From: Pedobacter sp. MR2016-24
GTDB taxonomy: Bacteria > Bacteroidota > Bacteroidia > Sphingobacteriales > Sphingobacteriaceae
Assembly: GCF_026239655.1 (NCBI RefSeq)
Contig: NZ_JAPIVO010000009.1
Span: 1 to 64,000, forward strand
Direction of reading: 5' to 3'
Length of the DNA: 64,000 nt
Part shown: positions 19,013-27,577 of the stretch, in pieces
Layout: each line of letters starts with the position of its first letter
Position numbering within the stretch: the stretch's first letter is position 1
Made by a program: the position numbers and the translations under genes
Notes under the pieces: generated by a model
Database searches by the model: none
What the model was told of the DNA's origin: nothing
The model's input: only the letters and a program-made list of their open reading frames with translations

Positions 19013-20581
19013 ATGTTCAGATTTCAGGTTTTTGTTGTATCATTCGTTGTCACCTTGTTGATTTCTTTTTCAGCAATGAGTGCTGCACCGCGACTTAGGT
19101 TTAAGGTGAGTATGCAGGATCCGGCTAGCCATTATTACCATGTAGAATTGCGTTGTGAAGGTTTCAAAAAAGACAAACTCAACTTTAAATTACCTGCTTG
19201 GACACCAGGATATTACTGGATCATGGATTTCGCGAAAAACGTGGTCAGGTTTAAGGCAGAGACCGCCGATGGTAAGATTTTAGCCTGGGATAAGGTAGAT
19301 AAAAATAACTGGGAAGTAAATGCTGCTGCAGCGGATGTTGTGGTAATCAGTTATGATGTTTTTGCCAATACACATTCTGTTGCTGACCCATTTTTAGATG
19401 AAAGTCATGCCTATATTTCCACTGCGGGTGTATTTATGCATCTTGCAGGAGAACTGAACCAGCCTGCAGAGATTGTACTGCAGCCTTATAAAAAATGGAC
19501 TACGGTTTCTACCGGTTTGGAGCCCGTTGCTGGCAAAGTCTATACTTACACGGCTGTTAATTTCGATGAACTCTATGATTGCCCTGTATACATCGGTAAC
19601 CAGAAAACAATGTCATTTGAAGTAAAGGGCATCAAACATACCATTGCTATGGTTGATCCTGCGGCATTTGATACCCTGCGCTTCGCGGCAGATCTGAAAA
19701 AGATCGTGGTAGCAGGCACCGATCTGATGGGCGATATTCCTTATCAACATTATACATTTATCATTATGGGCCCCGGACAGGGCGGCCTGGAACACCGGAA
19801 TTCTACGGCTGTATTTTCTTCTCCCGGTTACATGATGGCGAATAAAGCTTCTTACAATGGCTGGCTATCCTTTCTTGCGCATGAGTATTTCCATTTGTAT
19901 AATATTAAGGCGATCCGGCCCGTGGCCCTAGGTCCGTTTAATTACGATAAGGAAAACCTTACGCACATGTTATGGGTATCTGAAGGTTTTACCGTGTATT
20001 ATGAATATATCCTGCAGAACAAAGCAGGTCTCATCAACAAGGAAGAGTTTCTGGACTTTCTAACCTCGTCGATTACGAACTATGAGAATATCCCAGGGCA
20101 CCAGCTGCAGTCGGCCACGGCCTCCAGCTATGACACCTGGATTCAGTTTTTTAACAAGAATGAGAATGCAGCAAATACAACCATATCTTATTATGATAAA
20201 GGCTGTGCTATGGGATTATTACTGGATCTGAAAATCAGACATGAGACTGGAAACAAACGTTCTCTGGATGATGTAATGCGCACGCTCTATAAAGAATATT
20301 ACCAGCAGAAAAAGCGTGGGTTTACAGATGCGGAATTCAGAGCAGTTTGTGAGCGTATTGCCGGGGCAAATCTGGAAGAAATTTTTACTTATGCCTCTAC
20401 GGTGAAGGATATAGATTACCAGAAATACCTGGATTACGCGGGTTTGAAGGTTGATTTAAGTCCCTTGCTTTCAGATAAAGCCAGCAGAGAGGGCGATTTT
20501 GTTAAACGCAGTTTCAAACTGAGTATCCAGGAAAAGCTATCGGGCTTGCAAAGGAATATCCTGAAGGGGATGATGAAGTAA
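19013..20581 (+). CDS. M61 family metallopeptidase lacking the C-terminal PDZ domain
   Basis: A 522-aa protein with an N-terminal signal sequence (about residues 1-24). The N-terminal beta domain (FKLPAWTPGYYWIMDFAKNV) is typical of the M61 glycyl aminopeptidase family. The zinc motif HEYFH is at residues 290-294, with the third ligand probably the Glu of WVSEGFTVYYEY about 34 residues later. Typical M61 proteins run to about 600 residues with a PDZ domain after the catalytic domain; this one stops at residue 522 and I see no PDZ sequence, so substrate selection may differ. Last gene of the operon, 2 bp after GH43 and 16 bp before a strong terminator. Confidence 0.87.
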   Translation: MFRFQVFVVSFVVTLLISFSAMSAAPRLRFKVSMQDPASHYYHVELRCEGFKKDKLNFKLPAWTPGYYWIMDFAKNVVRFKAETADGKILAWDKVDKNNWEVNAAAADVVVISYDVFANTHSVADPFLDESHAYISTAGVFMHLAGELNQPAEIVLQPYKKWTTVSTGLEPVAGKVYTYTAVNFDELYDCPVYIGNQKTMSFEVKGIKHTIAMVDPAAFDTLRFAADLKKIVVAGTDLMGDIPYQHYTFIIMGPGQGGLEHRNSTAVFSSPGYMMANKASYNGWLSFLAHEYFHLYNIKAIRPVALGPFNYDKENLTHMLWVSEGFTVYYEYILQNKAGLINKEEFLDFLTSSITNYENIPGHQLQSATASSYDTWIQFFNKNENAANTTISYYDKGCAMGLLLDLKIRHETGNKRSLDDVMRTLYKEYYQQKKRGFTDAEFRAVCERIAGANLEEIFTYASTVKDIDYQKYLDYAGLKVDLSPLLSDKASREGDFVKRSFKLSIQEKLSGLQRNILKGMMK

Positions 20582-20597
20582 AGCGGGGTAATTTCAA

Positions 20598-20638
20598 CAG
20601 AAATGCCGCCGGATATAATAACTCCGGCGGCATTTCTG
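20598..20638. terminator. Strong hairpin terminator between convergent operons
   Basis: A 16-bp perfect stem (arms 20598-20613 and 20623-20638, core AAATGCCGCCGGA) with a 9-nt loop, followed on the plus strand by the T-rich TTGTTGTTTTTC. It ends the DUF885-to-M61 operon. The minus-strand side has few T residues, so it is probably less efficient for the susCD operon arriving from the right. Confidence 0.85.
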
Positions 20639-20712
20639 CTTGTTGTTTTTCATGAAATGTTGGCTATTGATCTTCATCTAATAAATATCCAACAGGTTTT
20701 TACTGACCAGCT

Positions 20713-21657
20713 TTACTTTTTGGTTATCGTTGGCAATTTCAAAGTCAACGTATAACTGCCGGGCGCATATACTTTGAAGTCATCAAATGTGAAATTTACA
20801 TTTCTGTTTTCAGTTACGAAAGCTCCCGGTATTCTGTAATAGGCCAGTTTGTTATTATTACCATTTTTAATGGGAAATCCGTTTGGCAATACAGGGAAAC
20901 CCCATTCCATACCTATAGCAGATTTGACCATTGGATAATAAGGATTCATCTGTGCAAAATTCCCTCTGTCTCCCCTTGTAATTACTTCGCCATTAGCCGG
21001 ACTAAAGGCTACACCGTTTTTATCCACTACTTTGATCGTGATTTTATTAGGCCCTCCGGCATCGCGTTCCACCGAAATTTCCGGGTTGGGCAGATTGATA
21101 AAGTCGGCCTCAAGACCGATAGGTGAGGTAGAAGAGAAAGCACTGAGAATCGTATAGGCAACCGGGCCCGTGATATGAATATCACAAGCATTTAAAATGG
21201 TTATTGATCCTCTGCTATTGGTGACTTTCACATCAATAACATACATCCCGGTATCCACGTTATTGGTGGCAGAAGTGAACTCCAGTCGCCCGCCAGTCTG
21301 ATTCAAATGAAAAGGCGGTCTTGTGCTCTTCACAATTTTTGCATTGAGCAAAGCGAGTGTAGAATCTGCATCGGTAATTCCTGCACTGAAAGTAGACACC
21401 TCAAATTCTTTCAGCATATTCTCTGCCGCTTGTCCTGTTGCCTTGTTTCTGATGGACAGCAATTCTACCTGCAGCGGCAGTGATGACTGATCTGCATTGA
21501 TGGCACTGGAGTAAAAAACTTTCCCTTGCGGTACTTCGAGCAATTTAGGATTGTAGAATAAGTTGGGGCTCAGGTAACCGGTTTCCGTTTTCTTGCAGCT
21601 GAGGACCGTCACTAAGTAAACAGCCAGGGTAGCTAAATATATATATGGGCGTTTCAT
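20713..21657 (-). CDS. SusCD-linked lipoprotein (DUF5007-like)
   Basis: A 314-aa lipoprotein. The signal peptide ends at VTVLSCKK, so Cys21 is the lipidation site. The rest is beta-rich, with a stretch (GMYVIDVKVTNSRGSITILNACDIHITG) that looks like an Ig or cadherin-like strand pair and a C-terminal FDDFKVYAPGSYTLTLKLP. I believe it belongs to the DUF5007-type accessory lipoproteins of SusCD operons, but I am less sure of the family than of the context. It is the last of four genes susC-susD-FAS1-lipoprotein and lies 10 bp after the FAS1 gene. A surface ligand-binding role is likely. Confidence 0.7.
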   Translation of the reverse strand: MKRPYIYLATLAVYLVTVLSCKKTETGYLSPNLFYNPKLLEVPQGKVFYSSAINADQSSLPLQVELLSIRNKATGQAAENMLKEFEVSTFSAGITDADSTLALLNAKIVKSTRPPFHLNQTGGRLEFTSATNNVDTGMYVIDVKVTNSRGSITILNACDIHITGPVAYTILSAFSSTSPIGLEADFINLPNPEISVERDAGGPNKITIKVVDKNGVAFSPANGEVITRGDRGNFAQMNPYYPMVKSAIGMEWGFPVLPNGFPIKNGNNNKLAYYRIPGAFVTENRNVNFTFDDFKVYAPGSYTLTLKLPTITKK

Positions 21658-21667
21658 GTTTTCTAAT

Positions 21668-22351
21668 TTAGAAGGTGACGAAAGTATGTGTATTGGCCAG
21701 GACGTGCAGGATTCCTCCGGAAGAGGTCTCTATACCGGTAGTTTGGCAGACTACAGCAATATCCAGCGGGTTATCCGGTGTTACTGTTTCTCCGGGAACA
21801 TCTTGTCTGCCACGGATTTTTACATAGTATAACAAGTACACAGGCTGGCCTGACCATTGGTTATGCGCGCCGTCGGTCGATTGTAAACGCTGGATACCTG
21901 AGGTTGTACTGCCCAGATTGGCAGTTGGATGTACGACGAAGTCAGTGAAGTCTGATGTTCTGATCTGATTAGCGAACAGATATTGTTTGATAGAATCTAC
22001 TGTAAGCCTGGCGTAAAGACTGTCCATCGTAAAGCTAGCCTGCTCATCTTTCATTTTTACCCGCGCATTCTGAAACTTCATGTAGCGGTTAATGGAGAAG
22101 TCGCTCGGTGCAAAAAACGTCTTCGCATTGTTCACTTCATCCTTCAGGTTATAATGCAGAATGATGGTCGTCAGCGTATCAAACATATGATATTTATGCT
22201 GCTGCAGGTAATCAAAGGTTGTTAAGGGTGTTTTTGCATCGTGAATGCCACCGTCGTCCAGATAATCCTTCTTGCAGGCACTGCATAATAAAAGTGCCGT
22301 TAAAGCGATCATCAATGCCGGGTATAAGGTCACGTTATATAATTTCTTCAT
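21668..22351 (-). CDS. Fasciclin (FAS1) domain lipoprotein
   Basis: A 227-aa protein with a lipoprotein signal ending at LLCSACKK. One FAS1 domain covers most of the mature part: TTFDYLQQHKYHMFDTL and FFAPSDFSINRYM match the first FAS1 helix and the H1 box (FFAPSD). The C-terminal ILHVLANTHTFVTF is the region where the H2 box (hxLhVhdxVL) normally lies. FAS1 domains mediate adhesion or binding of glycans and proteins. It is third in the susC-susD operon, 20 bp after susD, so it probably sits on the cell surface as an accessory binding protein for the same nutrient. Confidence 0.8.
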   Translation of the reverse strand: MKKLYNVTLYPALMIALTALLLCSACKKDYLDDGGIHDAKTPLTTFDYLQQHKYHMFDTLTTIILHYNLKDEVNNAKTFFAPSDFSINRYMKFQNARVKMKDEQASFTMDSLYARLTVDSIKQYLFANQIRTSDFTDFVVHPTANLGSTTSGIQRLQSTDGAHNQWSGQPVYLLYYVKIRGRQDVPGETVTPDNPLDIAVVCQTTGIETSSGGILHVLANTHTFVTF

Positions 22352-22371
22352 CTTTTTTGATTTTAAATGTT

Positions 22372-23847
22372 TTACATGCTGGATGCCCAGAAAGGCGTTT
22401 GCGTGATCAGGCTGTTTAAAGCGATAAGCGTAGGGTCTACCGGCCAGTAATACTTGCCGCGCAGGAATTGGGATTCTGACATCCTTGTGCCGCCAAATGC
22501 ATAGATCTGCTTCACTTTAGCCAGTCTTACCAGGTCATAGTACCGATGGCCTTCCAGAAATAATTCGCGACCCCGCTCATCAATAATAGCCTTGAAAAGG
22601 TTGTCATCAGTTCCATCATAAGCCAGGAGTCCGGCTGCATTTCTGATCTCATTTAATGGTGCTTTTGCTTCAGCAAACCGGTTCAGCGCTGCAAGGGCTT
22701 CGGCCTGCAATAATTTGATATCTGCCAGTCTGAAAACGATAATGTTATTGTAAGCAATAGGGATAACAATGTTATTCTGCGTGCTGTACTGAAAATTTGC
22801 GTATTTAATACAGATCGGATCAGTTGTACCCAGAAATGCGAATGAGTTTTTCCTGCGCAGGTCGGTCGTATCACTATACAGTTCAGTCAGTGTTGTTGTA
22901 TTCAGCGTATAGAGGGCATTACCATTATTGGTGGTATTGTAAGGTGCCTTGGTAGTATATCTCGCTATTCCATTGATTGCACCTTCATTTTGGGCGTTCA
23001 TGGAGATTTCAAAAATACCTTCGGTTGACTGTCCCTTGTATATGCTTAAATAGTTGCTTGCTCTGTTGACCAGGCTGTACTGACCACGTGTAATCACTGA
23101 ATCTGTTGCCGCAAGACATTCAGTGTAATTTTGCTGCCAGGCATAAATATGTGCCAGCAATGCCCATGCGGCACCTCTGTTGGCACGGATAGCCCTGTTG
23201 GTGGTGCTAGAATAACCGTATTGCAACAATGGAATAGCCGCTTTAAGGTCACTGATGCATTGTGCCATTACGGCTTCTTTTGAAGCACGGGGTAAATTCA
23301 CCGCATTTTCTGCTGCCACTTCAGTGGTCACCAACGGTACATCACCCCATACGCGTGAAATATAAAAGTAGCTGAAAGCACGAACGAAATACGCTTCACC
23401 AATCAGGCTGTTTTTTGTTGCGCCATTCTGGCCTGTAGTAAAATCAATTTTTGGAATGTTCCTGATACTGCTGCTTGCCTGGTCAATCGCTCTGTAGAAA
23501 TTATCCCATCTGCGCAAACCATACATAGGGCGGTAATCAGCACTTGCTGGTACACCGATAGACAAATTAAGATTACTGATATCCTGTCCGTCTTCGCTTC
23601 CTACGGCAGAAAATTGATCAGTAGGCAGATCACCATAGGCATAATAGGCAATGGTCTTATTATTAAGGGCGGTTCTTAGTAAGGCATAACATCCCGCGAC
23701 ACCACTCTCTGCGTCACTGGCTGTTTTCCAATAGTTAACTTCTGCAGGATTACTAATCGGTTCCTGATCCAGAAACTTCTTACAGGAAGCAAAAAGCAGG
23801 CTTCCTATGCAGATTGTTGCTATGATAAATATTTTTGATGATTTCAT
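22372..23847 (-). CDS. SusD/RagB-type nutrient-binding lipoprotein
   Basis: A 491-aa outer-membrane lipoprotein with the signal MKSSKIFIIATICIGSLLFASC and the lipidated Cys followed by KKFLDQEP, the typical SusD N-terminus. TPR-like helices (GEAYFVRAFSYFYISRVWGDVPL) and the conserved C-terminal part (NEIRNAAGL, IDERGRELFLEGHRYYDLVRL) are both present and complete. SusD proteins cap the SusC channel and capture the ligand at the surface. It directly follows susC (32 bp). The ligand is unknown; no glycosidase is in this four-gene operon, so a peptide or glycopeptide is possible. Confidence 0.93.
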   Translation of the reverse strand: MKSSKIFIIATICIGSLLFASCKKFLDQEPISNPAEVNYWKTASDAESGVAGCYALLRTALNNKTIAYYAYGDLPTDQFSAVGSEDGQDISNLNLSIGVPASADYRPMYGLRRWDNFYRAIDQASSSIRNIPKIDFTTGQNGATKNSLIGEAYFVRAFSYFYISRVWGDVPLVTTEVAAENAVNLPRASKEAVMAQCISDLKAAIPLLQYGYSSTTNRAIRANRGAAWALLAHIYAWQQNYTECLAATDSVITRGQYSLVNRASNYLSIYKGQSTEGIFEISMNAQNEGAINGIARYTTKAPYNTTNNGNALYTLNTTTLTELYSDTTDLRRKNSFAFLGTTDPICIKYANFQYSTQNNIVIPIAYNNIIVFRLADIKLLQAEALAALNRFAEAKAPLNEIRNAAGLLAYDGTDDNLFKAIIDERGRELFLEGHRYYDLVRLAKVKQIYAFGGTRMSESQFLRGKYYWPVDPTLIALNSLITQTPFWASSM

Positions 23848-23879
23848 TTTAATAGATTTAATTGGAGATAATACAAAAC

Positions 23880-26800
23880 TTAGAAAGTAGCTTCCAGACC
23901 GAATGTTATTTTCTTTGGCAGGGAATAAGTATTTCCGTTATAATAACCTGTTGCTTCAATCAGCTCAGGATCAGGTACATCGGCATATTTTTTCAGGTAC
24001 AGGTTATCGGCAACACTATAAATCCGGAATCCCTGCATTTTGAATTTTTTAACGATAGACTGAGGTAAGGAATAACTTAACTGAATACTTTTAACCCGGA
24101 TAAAGCTGGCATTCTGTACAAAAGCAGAAGAACCGATGTTCCATTTATCCACTGTGTTTCTAACCAGTCCTGCCACTTCTGCATTGGTATTGGTTGGCGA
24201 CCAGAATGTTTTGCCTTCGGTGAGATGTGTAGCCGGGCCAGAGCTTACTCCCCATCTGTAATATGGATCGTCAGTACCTGCATCCTGCAGAAGATCAGAT
24301 AAATAACCATTTCTTAACTGGCGACCAGCCACAAATGTGGTTAATACACTCAGAGAGAAGTTTTTGTAGCTGAATGTATTCGTCATACCACCGGTATATT
24401 TCGGATTCGGACTACCTGAGTTAATCTTATCGCTATCATTAATGATATAATCTCCGTTCATATCTTTCAGTGCCGGGTCACCCGCACCATAGAACTGATT
24501 AGTTGCACCATTTTTAAGTCTGTCACCCGTCAATGGATCTACCGGTACATCTGCAAGGGTTGCATATACACCCGTTTGTTCCCATGCTTTGTAATAGAAA
24601 AGCGGTAATCCCAGACTTAAACTTTGCTGTAACCAGGGTGGTCCGTAAGTGATCTCACGCCCGTTGTTTGGCAGTTTGATCACATAGTTTTTATTATAAG
24701 CAATATTGAAGTTAGTTGACCATTGCAATTTGGACGCCGGGCCAAGATTCCTGGTATTCAAAGTTAACTCGACACCTGTATTTCTTGTACTTACAATGTT
24801 AGCCAGTAAAGTGGTATAACCAGTGGTTACAGGAACGGGAATTGCCAGTACCTGATCGTAGGTATCCCTTACATAATAATCTCCTGTCAGCATAATCCGG
24901 TCTTTAAAAAAGCTGATATCTGCACCAATATTAAACTGCTTATTCGTTTCCCATTTGATTGTTGAGGATGCGGCAGGGCCATAGTAAAATGGATAAGCTA
25001 CCTGGGTTCCGTTGTAGGTAGTAATGTTCTGCAGACCTCTGTCGCCTGCAATTCCATTTGCCAGTCCTGATCCATCGTAATCTGCTGCGGAAGTCAGTGT
25101 AGTGTACTGTGCATAAAAATCACCCGGATCCTGTCCGGTTAAGCCATAACTGCCCCTGATTTTAAAGAAAGAAACTACATCCTTCATCGGTTTTAGGAAC
25201 TCCTCTTCCGAAAGTACCCAACCTAATGATACTGAAGGGAAACTTGCCCATCTGTTATCTACGCTGTATCGCGAAGATGCATCCCGGCGGTAACTTGCCT
25301 GTAACAGGTATTTCGATTTATAATCATAACTCAATCGTGCGAAATAAGATAGCTTTGAGCGTTGTCCGGTATAAGAGTTACCAGAAAGATCTGCCCCTGG
25401 TGCCAGTCCCTGTACAGTTTTTACACCTGCGATCGTAATATTCCTACCCTGAACAAAGCTGTTATTCCTTGTCGCGCGCTCGGCACCCTGACCTATCAAT
25501 GCACTGAAACTATGGTCTTCTTTTACCTTAAAATTATAGGTCAGGTAATTGGTTGTTTCCCATGTCCTGGATTGCAGAATTTCTGTAAAAGCTCTGCTGA
25601 TTCCATCGCCCAGCACACCTGGCATAAAATAGTTCCTTGTATTGTTCTGTGTGTTATAACTATAGTTACTCGTAAACAACAGGTTTTTGGCCAGCGTGGC
25701 ATTTAACTGCACATTCGCTACTAACGAGGTATTGCGATCATCATCACGTAACTCATCGTAGGTACCGCTATACAATTGCTCTTCCAGTTCCCTTACCTTG
25801 AAAAAGGAAGATGGGAAACCCCATGTGATAAAGGGGGAAACAGCTCCGGTACCCATCCCATGTTTGGCTTTACTGTTACCATAGATAATGTTGGTATTTA
25901 CACTGATGGCTTTACTCGGTTTGACCATAAGGAACAGACTAGGCGTAAGCCTGTCAAAATCATAACCTTTGTAAACACCCTCTTCGTAGTACTTATTTAC
26001 GGCAAATTTGTAGGAATATTTGTCCTCAGCAGCACTGACACTTGCATCAATATTATAGATACCAGCGTTCTGCGTAAATAATCCCTGCCAGTCTGTATTG
26101 TTATTGAAGGCCACGTTTAAACTGTCCGTCAGAATCTGACTTAGTCCGGCCTGAAGCCTGTCATACGTACCTTGTCCATACAGATAATCCATTTTTAACC
26201 TCCGTTCTGAGGCACCGGTAATGACTGATCTGAGCGATGGTTTGCCCGACATTCCATAGTAACTGGAAAGCCTGATTTGCGGTATACCCAGCTTAGGCCG
26301 TTTCGTGGTCACAATAATTACACCGTTTGCTGCTCTTGAGCCGTAAATTGCAGAGGCAGAGGCATCTTTTAATACGTCAATCGTTTCAATATCGTTGGGA
26401 TTGATTACTGCCAGAGGATTCGATCCTGCACTGGACTGCATATCATTCACATCGTAAACCACATTATCAATGACGTATAGCGGAGAGGAGGTTCCACCAA
26501 GGTTCACACTGCTGCTCCCCCTAATATTTACGATGTTGTTCGCACCCGGTTCGCCAGTTGTACTCATTACGGCTAAACCCGCTACTCTTCCTTGTAACAT
26601 CGCATCCACAGAGGCGTAAGGCGTATTCTGAAAGTCCTTTCCTTTAATAGATGAAATGGCAGAGGATGATTTCTTTCTTTCTATGGTTTGATAACCGATG
26701 AGTACTACCTCACTGAGTGATTGATTATCATCTTCCAGCTTTATATTTAATACACTTTTTCCGGCAGCCGGGAGTTCTTTTGCCAGGTAACCGACCATAC

Positions 26801-27038
26801 GGAAAGTGATGGTAGCACTAGTTTGAGTAAGTGTAAGACTGAATTTTCCGTCGCCATTACTTGTGGTTCCGTTTTTTGTGCCTTTTTCAAACACAGATAC
26901 GCCAGGCAGCGGATTATTTTTATTGTCCACAACGGTTCCACTTACCTTGTTTTGCGCAAAGGCACTCCAGGGTATAAGGAGATAGAAGATTACTCCGAGA
27001 ACCATTTTAAGAATGGGTTTAGTAAAGTTTTGTTTCAT
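23880..27038 (-). CDS. SusC/RagA-type TonB-dependent transporter
   Basis: A 1052-aa outer-membrane transporter. Signal peptide 1-28, then a carboxypeptidase-regulatory-like domain (about 30-105, KVSGTVVDNKNNPLPGVSV), a TonB-box-like LSEVVLIGYQT near 108-118, the plug (about 120-245, with VNIRGSSSVNLGG and AIYGSRAANGVIIVTTK) and a 22-strand type barrel ending in phenylalanine (ITFGLEATF). It imports oligomers captured by the SusD partner into the periplasm. First gene of the minus-strand operon. No anti-sigma-interacting N-terminal extension is visible, and no ECF sigma/anti-sigma pair lies nearby. Confidence 0.94.
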   Translation of the reverse strand: MKQNFTKPILKMVLGVIFYLLIPWSAFAQNKVSGTVVDNKNNPLPGVSVFEKGTKNGTTSNGDGKFSLTLTQTSATITFRMVGYLAKELPAAGKSVLNIKLEDDNQSLSEVVLIGYQTIERKKSSSAISSIKGKDFQNTPYASVDAMLQGRVAGLAVMSTTGEPGANNIVNIRGSSSVNLGGTSSPLYVIDNVVYDVNDMQSSAGSNPLAVINPNDIETIDVLKDASASAIYGSRAANGVIIVTTKRPKLGIPQIRLSSYYGMSGKPSLRSVITGASERRLKMDYLYGQGTYDRLQAGLSQILTDSLNVAFNNNTDWQGLFTQNAGIYNIDASVSAAEDKYSYKFAVNKYYEEGVYKGYDFDRLTPSLFLMVKPSKAISVNTNIIYGNSKAKHGMGTGAVSPFITWGFPSSFFKVRELEEQLYSGTYDELRDDDRNTSLVANVQLNATLAKNLLFTSNYSYNTQNNTRNYFMPGVLGDGISRAFTEILQSRTWETTNYLTYNFKVKEDHSFSALIGQGAERATRNNSFVQGRNITIAGVKTVQGLAPGADLSGNSYTGQRSKLSYFARLSYDYKSKYLLQASYRRDASSRYSVDNRWASFPSVSLGWVLSEEEFLKPMKDVVSFFKIRGSYGLTGQDPGDFYAQYTTLTSAADYDGSGLANGIAGDRGLQNITTYNGTQVAYPFYYGPAASSTIKWETNKQFNIGADISFFKDRIMLTGDYYVRDTYDQVLAIPVPVTTGYTTLLANIVSTRNTGVELTLNTRNLGPASKLQWSTNFNIAYNKNYVIKLPNNGREITYGPPWLQQSLSLGLPLFYYKAWEQTGVYATLADVPVDPLTGDRLKNGATNQFYGAGDPALKDMNGDYIINDSDKINSGSPNPKYTGGMTNTFSYKNFSLSVLTTFVAGRQLRNGYLSDLLQDAGTDDPYYRWGVSSGPATHLTEGKTFWSPTNTNAEVAGLVRNTVDKWNIGSSAFVQNASFIRVKSIQLSYSLPQSIVKKFKMQGFRIYSVADNLYLKKYADVPDPELIEATGYYNGNTYSLPKKITFGLEATF

Positions 27039-27577
27039 AAAAGAATTGGTTAGTGGTGGTTGATTTTATTTTAAATATATATTGACCACACAACCTTAAT
27101 CCTGCATATTTTAACATCTATTAACAGTTTTTTAATGATTTGCTTACAGCAAACCTTTAATTGTTGAAATAAAAGGGAGGTTTTAACATCCATAGCCAGA
27201 CTAAAATTTGGTTCATGCGAAGTACTGAGTATTATAATTGTGTCAGTTATTTTATTTTAAGGATGATATCGGTTAATATCATACCTGTTTAAATCAATTT
27301 ATGTCAAATCATTTGTCGTAACTCTCTGTCTGACAATCTCCAATATTTGGTTTGGAAGCACTCAGTACAGTTTATGTTACCACCTGAACGACTTAAGCTC
27401 TTGTTTATGACCAATGGCTAAATTTCGTTCTGCGTCTTTTTTCTGGATAATTTTCAATTTTATTATTTGACTTCGTCAATTTTGTGGCAGTTGAAAAGGT
27501 ATGATTTGGTTAATATCTAACTGCTTTAAATTAAAAACCGGTCATCATTTCTTGGATTTAAAGAGCAGATTTACTTC
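27039..27577. other. 539-bp divergent spacer with a repeated element
   Basis: A gene-free AT-rich region between susC (minus) and the POT transporter (plus). It holds an imperfect direct repeat of about 32 bp at 27263-27294 and 27501-27531; both copies share ATGAT, GGTTAATATC and CTG followed by TTTAAAT, with small indels. It also holds the distant inverted pair AGTACTGAGT (about 27220) and ACTCAGTAC (about 27359). No RNA gene or small protein is recognised. It probably carries both divergent promoters and binding sites for a shared regulator. Confidence 0.45.
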
